From an uncultured Pseudomonadota bacterium (GTDB lineage: Bacteria; Myxococcota_A; Polyangia; HGW-17): DNA of 29,863 nt. The position numbers and the translations under genes are program-made. How positions within the stretch are numbered: the first letter of the stretch is position 1; each line of letters starts with the position of its first letter. The stretch spans positions 1 to 29,863 of the forward strand of contig CALKWH010000253.1 in the NCBI GenBank assembly GCA_938004375.1. Direction: 5' to 3'. Below the pieces are notes generated by a model. It was given only the letters and a program-made list of their open reading frames with translations. It was not told the DNA's origin and made no database searches. Below, in pieces: positions 11,850 to 20,258 of this stretch.

Positions 11850-13793
11850 ATGGACGCGGCCCTCCTCACCCGACTGCACCTGCCCCACCGGCGCTGCCCC
11901 CGGTGCGGCGCCCCCACCATCGAGGACCTGCCGCACTGTCTGGGCTGCGGGGCGACCGCCGCCGATGAGAACCCCGCCCCCTCGCCGACGCCTGACACGG
12001 CCGCCCACACGACCGTCGACACACCGGCCGACACACCGGCCGAACCCCTGCCCGATCGGGGACCGCCGATCACCCTCGAGCTCCCCGACGCCCTGCGGCA
12101 CGCCGCCCTGCTCAAGCGCCAGAAAGAGCTCCCGGTGGACGCCTTCGAGCGCCGGCTCACCGCCTTCCTCACCGGCGCTCCCGCCGCCGACCGCATCCAG
12201 TTGCTCTCGCTGGCGCACCTGCCCATCGAACCGCGGCCCTATCAGATCGACAGCGCGGTCTCGATCCTGGAGAGCATGCGCGGCAGCGGCATCCTGGCCG
12301 ACGAGGTGGGCCTGGGCAAGACCATCGAGGCCGGCATCGTCCTCAAGGAGATGGTCCTGCGCGACACCGTCCGCCGCGCCCTGATCCTGGTGCCCGCGTC
12401 CCTGGTCTTCCAGTGGCGCCAGGAGCTCGAGGAGAAGTTCGACCTGGCCGTCACCGAGCCCGAGAACCCCGAGGCCCTCACCGAGGCGGACGCCGAAGGG
12501 ATCCTGCTGCTCTCTCTCGCCCGGGCGAAGAGCGCGAAGGTGCAGGAGGCGCTGTTGCGCATCCCGTGGGATCTGGTCCTCGTCGACGAGGCCCACGCCC
12601 TGAAGAACCACCTCACGCAGTCGCACCGTTTCGTGTTCAGCCTGCGACGACGGCACACCGTGCTGCTCACGGCGACCCCGGTCCAGAACGACCTGCGCGA
12701 ACTGTACAACCTCATCAACATCGTCTCCCCCGGCTTCTTCCGCTCCATCCGCTGGTTCCGCCGCAAGTTCATGGTCGACCGTTTCACCGTGCGCGAACCC
12801 GACCAGTTGCGCTCCGCCTGCGCCCGCGTCATGGTCCGGCACCGCCGGGCTGACACGCTCATCCAGTTGCCGCCGCGTCAGGTGCGCAACCACGTGGTCA
12901 CCCCCACCGAGCTCGAGGCCGAACTGTTCGATCTCACCCTGGAGCTGGCCCGGCGGACCATGTCCCAGCTCGCCGGGGAGGGGGAGCACACCGCCCTGCT
13001 GCTCTCGATCCTGCTCAAGGAGAGCACCTCGAGCCCTCAGGCGCTCCTGGCCACCCTCGAGAGCGCCATCCTGCCCCGCGCGGTGCGCGAGAAGGAGAGC
13101 CACCTGCTCAGGCGGGTGATCGGGCTGGGGCGCGAGGTCGCGGTCACCTCCAAGATGGCCGAGCTGGTGAGGCTGGTGCAGGCCGACCCTGAGCCCGTGA
13201 TCGTCTACACCGAGTACATCGAGACCCTGCGGACCCTGCGCCGCCTGCTCGAGCGGGCGGGCGCCCGGGTCCACGTCTACAGCGGTCAGTTGCGGCAGCG
13301 CGAGAAGGCCGAGGCGCTGGCCGCCTTCCGCGCCGGCGGCGGAGTCCTCCTGTCCACCGAGGTCGGCGGCCAGGGGCTCAACCTCCAGCACTGCCACCGG
13401 ATGGTGAACTTCGATCTGCCCTGGAACCCCATGCGCCTGGAGCAGCGCATCGGCCGGATCCACCGCTTCGGGCAGCAGGAGCCCGTGCAGATCATGAACA
13501 TCACCGCGGCGGGCACCTTCGAGGAGGTGCTCCAGCGGGTGCTCTTGTCCAAGATCCGCCTCTTCGAGCTGGTCATCGGCGAGATCGACTCCATCCTGGC
13601 CTATCTCCAGGATCCGGTCCCCCTTGACCAGCGCATCGGCCGGATGATCCTGGAGAGCCCTAGCATGTCCGTGCTCGCCGAGCGCATGGAGCAGCTCGCC
13701 GAGGAGATCGCCTCGGCCCAGCGGGCGTTCTCCGAGGATCAGCAGACCTCGGCGCGGATCCTCGATCTCCCGGCCGGCGGCGTCGCCACGTGA
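11850..13793 (+). CDS. SNF2-family (SF2) DEAD/DEAH-box helicase with N-terminal zinc ribbon
   Basis: 647 residues from ATG 11850; an in-frame GTG at 11841 is the alternative. The N-terminus holds a four-Cys zinc ribbon (Cys16, 19, 30, 33: CPRC, ten residues, CLGC). A Pro/Thr-rich linker of about 40 residues follows. Helicase motifs are complete: I DEVGLGKT (151-158), II DEAH (246-249), III LLTATPVQND, V STEVGGQGLNLQ and VI QRIGRIHRFGQ. These mark the SNF2/RapA-like group, which translocates on double-stranded DNA and remodels protein-DNA complexes. It heads a run of five closely packed genes; the next gene starts 14 bases after its stop. Its nucleic-acid substrate and biological role are not evident. 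It lacks nuclease or methylase domains, and no defence partner is nearby other than the unknown gene that follows. Confidence 0.93.
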   Translation: MDAALLTRLHLPHRRCPRCGAPTIEDLPHCLGCGATAADENPAPSPTPDTAAHTTVDTPADTPAEPLPDRGPPITLELPDALRHAALLKRQKELPVDAFERRLTAFLTGAPAADRIQLLSLAHLPIEPRPYQIDSAVSILESMRGSGILADEVGLGKTIEAGIVLKEMVLRDTVRRALILVPASLVFQWRQELEEKFDLAVTEPENPEALTEADAEGILLLSLARAKSAKVQEALLRIPWDLVLVDEAHALKNHLTQSHRFVFSLRRRHTVLLTATPVQNDLRELYNLINIVSPGFFRSIRWFRRKFMVDRFTVREPDQLRSACARVMVRHRRADTLIQLPPRQVRNHVVTPTELEAELFDLTLELARRTMSQLAGEGEHTALLLSILLKESTSSPQALLATLESAILPRAVREKESHLLRRVIGLGREVAVTSKMAELVRLVQADPEPVIVYTEYIETLRTLRRLLERAGARVHVYSGQLRQREKAEALAAFRAGGGVLLSTEVGGQGLNLQHCHRMVNFDLPWNPMRLEQRIGRIHRFGQQEPVQIMNITAAGTFEEVLQRVLLSKIRLFELVIGEIDSILAYLQDPVPLDQRIGRMILESPSMSVLAERMEQLAEEIASAQRAFSEDQQTSARILDLPAGGVAT

Positions 13794-13807
13794 GAGGGAA
13801 GGAAAAA

Positions 13808-14533
13808 ATGACGGACACCCCCTTGCAATACGGGAAACACCTGTTATGTTTGCTCGAGTCCGCCGGGAAGTTGACCCGGTCGGGTGATCAGGTGAACCTG
13901 GGCGAAACCCTCCAGCCCTGGTTTCTGGGCGAAAAGACGGCCACGCCTCCGTGGAATTCTCCCCAGGCTTACTTTTGGCAGCGCCTCTGCCGCTGGGTCG
14001 CGGAGACCGATCCCGCGTTCCACCGGCTCTCGCTGCCGGCCGACCGCTGGTACGCGGCGCTCGCCGGCTTCGAACCACCGGTCTGGGTGTTCTGGACCGT
14101 CGTCCACTATGAGGCCCCGAGGCTGGTCGAGGAGGCGGTGGCCTTCGTGGTGGACGGGACGCACGCGGACCGCGCGCCCCTGGACTTCCTGATGAATGAA
14201 CTGACACGGCTGCGCTCCGACAAGCTCCATGTTTCCGAGGAGGCCTTCGACGGCGTGCTCGCCCGGCTCGAGGCCGCGGCGCCGGACCTGCTGGCCGGCC
14301 GGATCGGGGAGGTCCGCGCCGAGATGGCCGCCACCCTCGCCACCGAGCTCGAACGGATCCGCGTCTACTACGACTCGCTGCTCAAACACCGCACCATGAG
14401 CGAGGAGACCCGCTTCCTCCTGCAGGAGCGAGAACAACTGGTCCGCGAACACCATCGACGCCTCTCTCCCGACGGGCTGCGCATCCATCTGCGCGTGCAG
14501 TTCGGCGCCGTCCTGACCCGGAAGGATCCATGA
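13808..14533 (+). CDS. Unknown protein, partner of the SNF2 helicase
   Basis: 241 residues; ATG at 13808 follows an AGGGAAGGA site, preferred over a GTG at 13790 that overlaps the helicase stop. I do not recognise a named family. It is soluble, mixed alpha/beta at first with an aromatic-rich middle (WVFWTVVHYEAP), then strongly helical from about residue 130, with a coiled-coil-like stretch (ERIRVYYDSLL ... LLQEREQLVREHHRRL) and a short beta-like end (RIHLRVQFGAVL). Some large bacterial SNF2 helicases carry a C-terminal extension of similar style (tyrosine-rich helix, coiled coil, RVR-type strand). This could therefore be that extension as a separate subunit; that is inference. Its stop overlaps the next start (ATGA). 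Confidence 0.8.
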   Translation: MTDTPLQYGKHLLCLLESAGKLTRSGDQVNLGETLQPWFLGEKTATPPWNSPQAYFWQRLCRWVAETDPAFHRLSLPADRWYAALAGFEPPVWVFWTVVHYEAPRLVEEAVAFVVDGTHADRAPLDFLMNELTRLRSDKLHVSEEAFDGVLARLEAAAPDLLAGRIGEVRAEMAATLATELERIRVYYDSLLKHRTMSEETRFLLQEREQLVREHHRRLSPDGLRIHLRVQFGAVLTRKDP

Positions 14534-15594
14534 CGCGCGTCCGGCTGGCCCCCGCCCTGATCGTCGTGCTGTCGCTGACGCTGGCCGGCTGTCCGCGGGA
14601 GGAGTCCCGGTCCGCCCCGGACGATCGCCCCGTCCCGGTGGACGTGGTCGCGCCCTTCGAGGGTCCCCTGCCCCGTGCCCGGCACTTCACCGCCTCCACC
14701 ATGCCCATGGAAATGGTCGTGCTCTCGTTCAAGACCACCGGCCGTCTCAAGGAGGTGCTCTTCGAGGAGGGCGACCGCGTGACCCGCGGCCAGCCGCTGG
14801 CCCGGCTCGATCCCGTGGACCAGTACATGGCCCGCCAGGTGGCCCGGGAGCAACTGCGGAGCCTGGCCCCGGACGTCGAGCGCCTCACCCGCCTCGCCGG
14901 GCAGGGCGCCGTGGCCGAGGCCGAGAAGGAGCGCGTGCTGGGCTGGCGCGACGCGCTGGCCACCCAGCTCGGACAGGCCGACATCGCCCTGGGCGCGACC
15001 CACCTCGCCGCCCCCCGCGACGGGATCATCGGCCGACGGATGGCCCACCCCGGCGAGATGATGGAGCCCAGCCGGCCGTTGGGCGTGCTTTTGGCCATGG
15101 ATCCGCTGAAGGTCGTCCTCGCCGTCCGGGCCGAGGAGCTCGCCTGGTTTCCGGCCGGCCACGAGGTGCGCGTGGCGCTCGCAGGCCGCACCCTCACCGG
15201 ACGCGTGCACCAGGTGGCCTCGGCGGCCGACGAGGTCACCCGGCTGTTCCAGGTCACCCTGACGGTGCCCAACCCGCCCGACGCACCGGAACTGAGGGCC
15301 GGCCAGCTGGCCCGGGTCGAGATCGACCTGCCGCCTCTCGCGGGCCGCTTCGTGCCCGAGGAGGTCGTCGAGCTCGGGGCCGGGGGCCTGGCCAGACTTC
15401 CCGGCATCGTGGACGGCCGCGTGAAGCTGGTCGTGGTGAAGCCCGGCGCCCGGGAGGGCGGCTGGGTCGCGATCGAGGGAGAACTGCCCAAGGGTCTCCA
15501 GGTCGTCCTCGGGTTCGAGCTGCCCGAAGGACAGCCCGTGACCGTGCGCACCGCCTGGACCCGGGACACCTGGGCCTCGAGGCCGAAGGACTAG
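14530..15594 (+). CDS. RND efflux membrane fusion lipoprotein (HlyD/AcrA family)
   Basis: 354 residues. Lipoprotein signal with lipobox LAGC (Cys21), typical of AcrA-like adaptors. A lipoyl/biotinyl-like half motif (TTGRLKEVLFEEGDRVTRGQPLARLDP) precedes a shortened helical hairpin (about 100-145). The second lipoyl half (LAAPRDGIIGRRMAHPGEMM) and beta-barrel and membrane-proximal domains follow. The adaptor connects the inner-membrane RND pump to the outer-membrane channel in the periplasm. The start overlaps the preceding stop by four bases, with GAAGGA upstream, so translation is probably coupled to the helicase partner gene. Confidence 0.95.
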   Translation: MTRVRLAPALIVVLSLTLAGCPREESRSAPDDRPVPVDVVAPFEGPLPRARHFTASTMPMEMVVLSFKTTGRLKEVLFEEGDRVTRGQPLARLDPVDQYMARQVAREQLRSLAPDVERLTRLAGQGAVAEAEKERVLGWRDALATQLGQADIALGATHLAAPRDGIIGRRMAHPGEMMEPSRPLGVLLAMDPLKVVLAVRAEELAWFPAGHEVRVALAGRTLTGRVHQVASAADEVTRLFQVTLTVPNPPDAPELRAGQLARVEIDLPPLAGRFVPEEVVELGAGGLARLPGIVDGRVKLVVVKPGAREGGWVAIEGELPKGLQVVLGFELPEGQPVTVRTAWTRDTWASRPKD

Positions 15595-15606
15595 GACGAC
15601 ATTCAC

Positions 15607-18600
15607 ATGAGCATCGCCGCCACCTCCCTGCGAAAACCGGCCATCGTCTGGCTGCTGGTGCTCGCCTTCTCCGCATGGGGCGCCTACACGTTCACGACGA
15701 TCAGCCGCCGTGAGGATCCCAAGATCGAGATCTCCTGGGCCGCCATCCTGACGATCTATCCGGGCGCCAGCGCCGCCGAGGTGGAGAAGAAGGTCACGCG
15801 CCCCATCGAGGAGGCGCTCACCACCATCTCCTCCCTCGAGGAGATCCACTCCGACTCGAAGAACAACGTGTCCTTCGTGATGGTCAAGGTCGCGTACACC
15901 TCGAACTTCGCCGAGCAGTGGAACCTGGTGCGCGCCCGCATCGCCGGCATCCGCTCCACCCTCCCCGACACCATCGTCGGCCCCCGGGTCATCGACGACT
16001 TCGGCGACGTCGTGGGGATGATGGTCACCGTCCACGGCAAGGACGCCGACCCCGGCCGCCTCCACGACGCGGCCAAGCGCCTGAAGGCCCGCCTGCTCCA
16101 AATCGAGTCCGTCGGCAAGGTGGAGCTCTCCGGGCAATGGGAGGAGGAGATCGCGGTCACCGGCTCCCTGGACGACTTCATGCAGCACGACTTCACCGGC
16201 ATCACCGCCCAGCGGCTGTTCACCGCCCAGAACATGGGCCTTCCCGGGGGTTTGCTGCACACCGAGGACTACGATCTGCGCCTGGCGGCCCCCACCGAGT
16301 ATCGCAGCCTCGATGAGATCCGGGATCAGATTTTCACCGTGAGCCCCGCCACCGGCGAGCCCGTCCGCATCGGCCAGGTCTTCGACGTGGCCCGCCGCTG
16401 GGCCCACCCGCAGAACCTCTACATCCGCAGCGACGGCGAGAACGCCGTCCTCGTCAGCATCACCATGAAGGAGGGCTTCGACATCACGGGCATGGGGCGC
16501 GAGGTGCGCGCCGCCCTGGACGAGGTGGGCGCGCGGCTGCCGCCGGGCATCTCGATGACCCTGGTCCACGACCAGCCCCGGCACGTGGACGACAACCTGG
16601 GCGGCTTCCTCGAGAACCTCCTCCAGAGCCTGATCCTGGTGGCCTTGTCCATGGCCCTGCTGCTGGGATTGGGCAGCTCGATCCTCGTGAGCCTCGGCCT
16701 CCCGCTGGCGATCCTGATCAGCCTCGCCCTGATGCCGTTCGTGAAGGTCGACCTGGAGCTGGCCTCGGTGGCGGCGTTCATCATCGCCCTGGGCATGCTG
16801 GTGGACAACAGCATCATCGTGGTCGACCACATCCACACGCTGGTGGACGAGGGGGTCGAGCTGGGCACCGCCTGCGTGCGGGGCGTGGACGACCTGCACC
16901 TGCCGATCCTGTCCGGGACGGTGGCCTCGGTGCTGGCCTTCTTCCCCCTCGTTCTGCTCCCCGACGAGATGGGCGCCTACATCCGCTCGCTGCCCTGGGT
17001 GCTCACCCTGAGCCTGGGCGCCTCGTACCTGATCTCGATCAGCTTCACCCCGCTGCTCGCGTACTGGTTCTTCCGGATCGGGCGACGCCTGCGCCCGAAG
17101 AAGCACGCCCGCCGCGCGGCCGAGCTCGAGGCCGGCGGCGCCAGACGCCCCTCGCCGGGGGCCCGCGCCTACCGCGGGCTGATGTCCTTCTGCCTGCGCT
17201 TCTGGCCCCTGGTGCTCCTGATCGCGGGCGCCGCCTTCGCGGGTTCGCTCTATCTCTTCACGCACATCGGCATCTCCTTCTTCCCCCTCGCGGAGCGGGA
17301 CCAGTTCGTCGTGGACATCTGGACCCCCGAGGGCTCCTCGATCCTGCGGACCGACCAGAAGGCGCGCGAGGTCGAGAAGATCCTGATGGAGGATCCCGGC
17401 GTCACCTCGGTGGTGACCTCGGTCGGCATGGGGCTGCCGCGCTTCTGGATCGCCATGATGCCCCACATGAACGCCTTCAACCTGGCCCAACTGCTGGTGA
17501 ACACGAAGTCCCCCGCGGACACCAAGCGGCTGGTGGCCGGGCTCAAGGACCGGCTGACCCGCATCGACGGCGCCCGGGTGGTCGCCAAGGAGCTGCTGCT
17601 GGGCATCGCCATCGAGAGCCCCATCGCCCTCAAGGTCACCGGCGAGGACATTCCCGAGTTGCTGCGCATCTCCCGGCAATACCAGGACATCCTGGCCGCC
17701 CACCCCGGGATCGTGAACACCCGGGACAACTTCGGCACCAACGCCCTCGCCTACTCCATCGTGCTCGACGAGGACCGGGCCCTGCGCCTGGGCGTCTCCC
17801 GCCTGGACGCCGCGATCTCGTTCATCACCGCCTCGGCGGGCATGCCGGTGGCCACCTGGCGCGGCGACGACGACCCGATCCCCGTGGTGTTGCGCCTCTC
17901 GGACGCCGACGTGCGGGACCCCGAGGACGTCCTGCGCATGAACGTGCGCTCCCAGGCCACCGGGCAGGCGGTCCCCCTGTCCCACCTGGCCCGCCTGGAG
18001 CCCCGATGGGAGACGGGCAAGATCGTCCGAACGCGCAACCAGCGCAGCCTGATCGTGCACGGCTACCTGGCCCCGGACCGGCTGGCCTCGGCCGTGCTCG
18101 CCGACGTGCTGCCCGGGATTGAAAAGGTCCAGCTGCCTCCCGGCTACCGCCTGGACATCGAGGGCGAGGAGAAGGAGCGCACCAAGACCTTCGGGGATCT
18201 CACCCGCGTGTTCGTCATCACCATCTTCGCGCTGTTCTTCATCCTCGTGCTGCAGTTCGGCACCTTCCTGCAGGCGCTGGTCATCCTCGGGTCCGTTCCC
18301 CTGGCCCTCGTGGGGGGCACCCTCGGGCTCTACTTCACCGGGAACACGTTCGGCTTCTCGGCCTTCGTGGGCATGATCGCGCTGGCAGGCATCGTCATCA
18401 AGAACGCGGTGGTCTGGGTCGAGTTCGTCGAGACGGCGTTCGCCCAGGGGATGCCCTACCGCGACGCGGTCATCTCGGCCGGCATCGCCCGGCTGCGCCC
18501 GATCCTGCTCACCGCGGGCACCACCATCGGCGGCCTGATCCCGCTGGGCCTGTCGGGGAACGTGCTCTGGACGCCCATGGCGTGGACGCTGATGTTCGGC

Positions 18601-18738
18601 CTGGGCGTCTCCACCCTGCTCACCCTGCTCGTGATCCCGGTGTTCTATTTCATCCTGATCCGCAAGAAGCCCGTGCCGCCGCCCGTCACGCCTCCCCCCG
18701 AGAGCCAGGGCACCGCGAACCCGCAGGAGGCGCCATGA
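15607..18738 (+). CDS. RND-family efflux permease (AcrB-like)
   Basis: 1043 residues, normal for the hydrophobe/amphiphile RND family. TM1 near the N-terminus is followed by a periplasmic porter half (PGASAAEVEKKVTRPIEEAL). TM helices resume around residue 335, with the TM4 motif LGMLVDNSIIVVDH. A second porter half and TM7-12 follow. Asp400 corresponds to the first of the two TM4 proton-relay aspartates of AcrB; the second is Asn401. The TM10 lysine is kept (Lys932 in IVIKNAVVWVEF). Proton-driven export of hydrophobic compounds is the family role; the substrate cannot be told. The ATG lies 12 bases after the adaptor stop with a weak AGGACG site. The stop overlaps the next ATG. Confidence 0.96.
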   Translation: MSIAATSLRKPAIVWLLVLAFSAWGAYTFTTISRREDPKIEISWAAILTIYPGASAAEVEKKVTRPIEEALTTISSLEEIHSDSKNNVSFVMVKVAYTSNFAEQWNLVRARIAGIRSTLPDTIVGPRVIDDFGDVVGMMVTVHGKDADPGRLHDAAKRLKARLLQIESVGKVELSGQWEEEIAVTGSLDDFMQHDFTGITAQRLFTAQNMGLPGGLLHTEDYDLRLAAPTEYRSLDEIRDQIFTVSPATGEPVRIGQVFDVARRWAHPQNLYIRSDGENAVLVSITMKEGFDITGMGREVRAALDEVGARLPPGISMTLVHDQPRHVDDNLGGFLENLLQSLILVALSMALLLGLGSSILVSLGLPLAILISLALMPFVKVDLELASVAAFIIALGMLVDNSIIVVDHIHTLVDEGVELGTACVRGVDDLHLPILSGTVASVLAFFPLVLLPDEMGAYIRSLPWVLTLSLGASYLISISFTPLLAYWFFRIGRRLRPKKHARRAAELEAGGARRPSPGARAYRGLMSFCLRFWPLVLLIAGAAFAGSLYLFTHIGISFFPLAERDQFVVDIWTPEGSSILRTDQKAREVEKILMEDPGVTSVVTSVGMGLPRFWIAMMPHMNAFNLAQLLVNTKSPADTKRLVAGLKDRLTRIDGARVVAKELLLGIAIESPIALKVTGEDIPELLRISRQYQDILAAHPGIVNTRDNFGTNALAYSIVLDEDRALRLGVSRLDAAISFITASAGMPVATWRGDDDPIPVVLRLSDADVRDPEDVLRMNVRSQATGQAVPLSHLARLEPRWETGKIVRTRNQRSLIVHGYLAPDRLASAVLADVLPGIEKVQLPPGYRLDIEGEEKERTKTFGDLTRVFVITIFALFFILVLQFGTFLQALVILGSVPLALVGGTLGLYFTGNTFGFSAFVGMIALAGIVIKNAVVWVEFVETAFAQGMPYRDAVISAGIARLRPILLTAGTTIGGLIPLGLSGNVLWTPMAWTLMFGLGVSTLLTLLVIPVFYFILIRKKPVPPPVTPPPESQGTANPQEAP

Positions 18739-20171
18739 CCTCCCTCACCCTGCTCTGGCTTCTGTGGTGCGCCCCGCCCCCGGCGGTCGCCCCACCCCCG
18801 GCGGTCGCCCCGCCCCCGGCGGTCGTCCCCGAGCGGGCCCCGCTCGTCCCCGAGCGGCCCCCGCATTCCGATCTGACCTCGCGCCACGCCCGCGCCTTCT
18901 CGGCGGGGGTCTCCCTGACCCTCGAGGACGCGGTGAAAAAGGCCCTGCGCAGCAACACCGAGCTGCGCATCCGCAGCCTGCGCATCGCCCAGGCGAAGCT
19001 CGACGTCCGCTCCCACAAGGCGAAACTGTTGCCGATCCTGAAGGTCGAGAGCACCGCCCTGTTCTGGAACGACGCCCTCGAGCTCCAGTTCGACCTGCCC
19101 CGCGAGCTTCTGGACATGCTCGCGCTGATCAACCCCAGCCTCAACGCCTCGATCCCGCCGATCCGGGTGCGTGACCGGTTCACGTGGCAGACCAGCGTGA
19201 CCGTCATCCAGCCCCTGACCCCGCTGCTCTCCCTGGGCGCCGTGCTGGATCTCAAGAAGGCCGAGATCGAGGCCTCCCGCGTCGAGACCCATCTCGAGCG
19301 GCGCAAGGTCACCGCCGAGGTCGAGGCGCTCTATCTCAACGCCCTCAAGGCCGACGCCTATCTGCGGGTGCTCGACCAGGCCGACCTGCTCCTCGAGGCC
19401 CAGCGGGGCCGCGTGACGGCCCTGATCGAGGCCAAGGTCGCCATCCCGGCCGAGCTGGCCCGCGTCGACGCCGCCCAGGCCGAGCTCGACGCCCAGCGGG
19501 CCCGCGCGCTCTCGGCCGTCCTGCTCTCGCGCCAGGCCCTGGCCTATCTGCTGGGCGATCCCCTGGACCGTTACTACCGGCTCACCTGGCCCGGCGCCCA
19601 GGATCCGCCGCCCACGGTCGAGGCCTGCACCCACAGCGCGGTGCGTGAGCGCCCCGAGTTCGAGCTGCTGCGGGCGCGGCGGCGCCAGGTCCACGAGGGG
19701 CGCCAGGCCCAGAGGTGGGACCTGATCCCGCGCATCGTCGCCCTCACCCAGTACAAGTTCTCCGAGGGCTTCGGGGACTTCGAGCCCCGCAACCAATGGT
19801 TCGCCGGCCTCGCCCTCTCCTGGGAGTTGCAGTGGACCGAGAAGTGGCGCGAGCTGGACAAGCTCGAGCTGGCCGAGCGGGAGCTCGACCTCCAGACCGA
19901 GCGGGCCGAGCGCGGCATCGCCCTCGAGGTCTCCCAGAAGGAGCTCGAGTGGCAGACCGCCCGCGCCGTCCAGCGCGCCCGCCAGGCCGCCGAGCGCGCC
20001 GCCCTGGTCTCCCACGAGACCCAGGTGAAGCTCTTCGGTGAGAAGCTGGCCACCAACACCGACGTGCTCACCGCCCACACCGAGTGGCTCAAGGCGCGCG
20101 TCGAGCGCGAGAACGCCCAGTGGGACGAGCTCGCCGCCGCCCTGGCCTACCGCCGCACCTGCGGCCGCTGA
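18735..20171 (+). CDS. TolC-like outer-membrane efflux protein
   Basis: 478 residues from ATG 18735, which has an AGGAGG site and an ATGA overlap with the permease stop; a longer frame to the left is rejected. Two outer-membrane-efflux-protein repeats are visible: helical stretches starting SLTLEDAVKKALRSN (about residues 58-72) and again after about 290, with the usual beta segments between. It completes the tripartite pump with the two preceding genes. Odd point: the N-terminus is very short before a Pro-rich run of three APPPAV units, so the signal peptide (LTLLWLLWCA) is atypical. Trp before Cys makes it a poor lipobox. Confidence 0.92.
   Translation: MTSLTLLWLLWCAPPPAVAPPPAVAPPPAVVPERAPLVPERPPHSDLTSRHARAFSAGVSLTLEDAVKKALRSNTELRIRSLRIAQAKLDVRSHKAKLLPILKVESTALFWNDALELQFDLPRELLDMLALINPSLNASIPPIRVRDRFTWQTSVTVIQPLTPLLSLGAVLDLKKAEIEASRVETHLERRKVTAEVEALYLNALKADAYLRVLDQADLLLEAQRGRVTALIEAKVAIPAELARVDAAQAELDAQRARALSAVLLSRQALAYLLGDPLDRYYRLTWPGAQDPPPTVEACTHSAVRERPEFELLRARRRQVHEGRQAQRWDLIPRIVALTQYKFSEGFGDFEPRNQWFAGLALSWELQWTEKWRELDKLELAERELDLQTERAERGIALEVSQKELEWQTARAVQRARQAAERAALVSHETQVKLFGEKLATNTDVLTAHTEWLKARVERENAQWDELAAALAYRRTCGR
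18771..18824 (+). repeat. Three 18-bp tandem units encoding APPPAV
   Basis: Units at 18771-18788, 18789-18806 and 18807-18824 differ at one base (G/A). They encode a Pro-rich linker right after the signal segment of the TolC-like protein. Confidence 0.9.
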
Positions 20172-20197
20172 GCGCCGCATCAGTTCAGGATTACTTC

Positions 20198-20226
20198 TTG
20201 GCACAGGACCGTGAAAGGCATATAAT
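20198..20226 (+). promoter_or_regulatory. Strong sigma70-like promoter of the lipoprotein/TPR-barrel cluster
   Basis: TTGGCA (20198-20203), exactly 17 bases, TATAAT (20221-20226). It lies in the 87-base gap after the TolC-like gene. The predicted start near 20233 gives a leader of about 26 bases to the ATG at 20259. Confidence 0.75.
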
Positions 20227-20258
20227 GCCGGGACTTTTCCACCATGAGGGTCCGGACC

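Noticed and set aside
11850..14533. Helicase and partner as a known defence system such as DISARM
   Set aside because: No methylase, nuclease, phospholipase or other defence signature gene is nearby; the neighbours are efflux genes.
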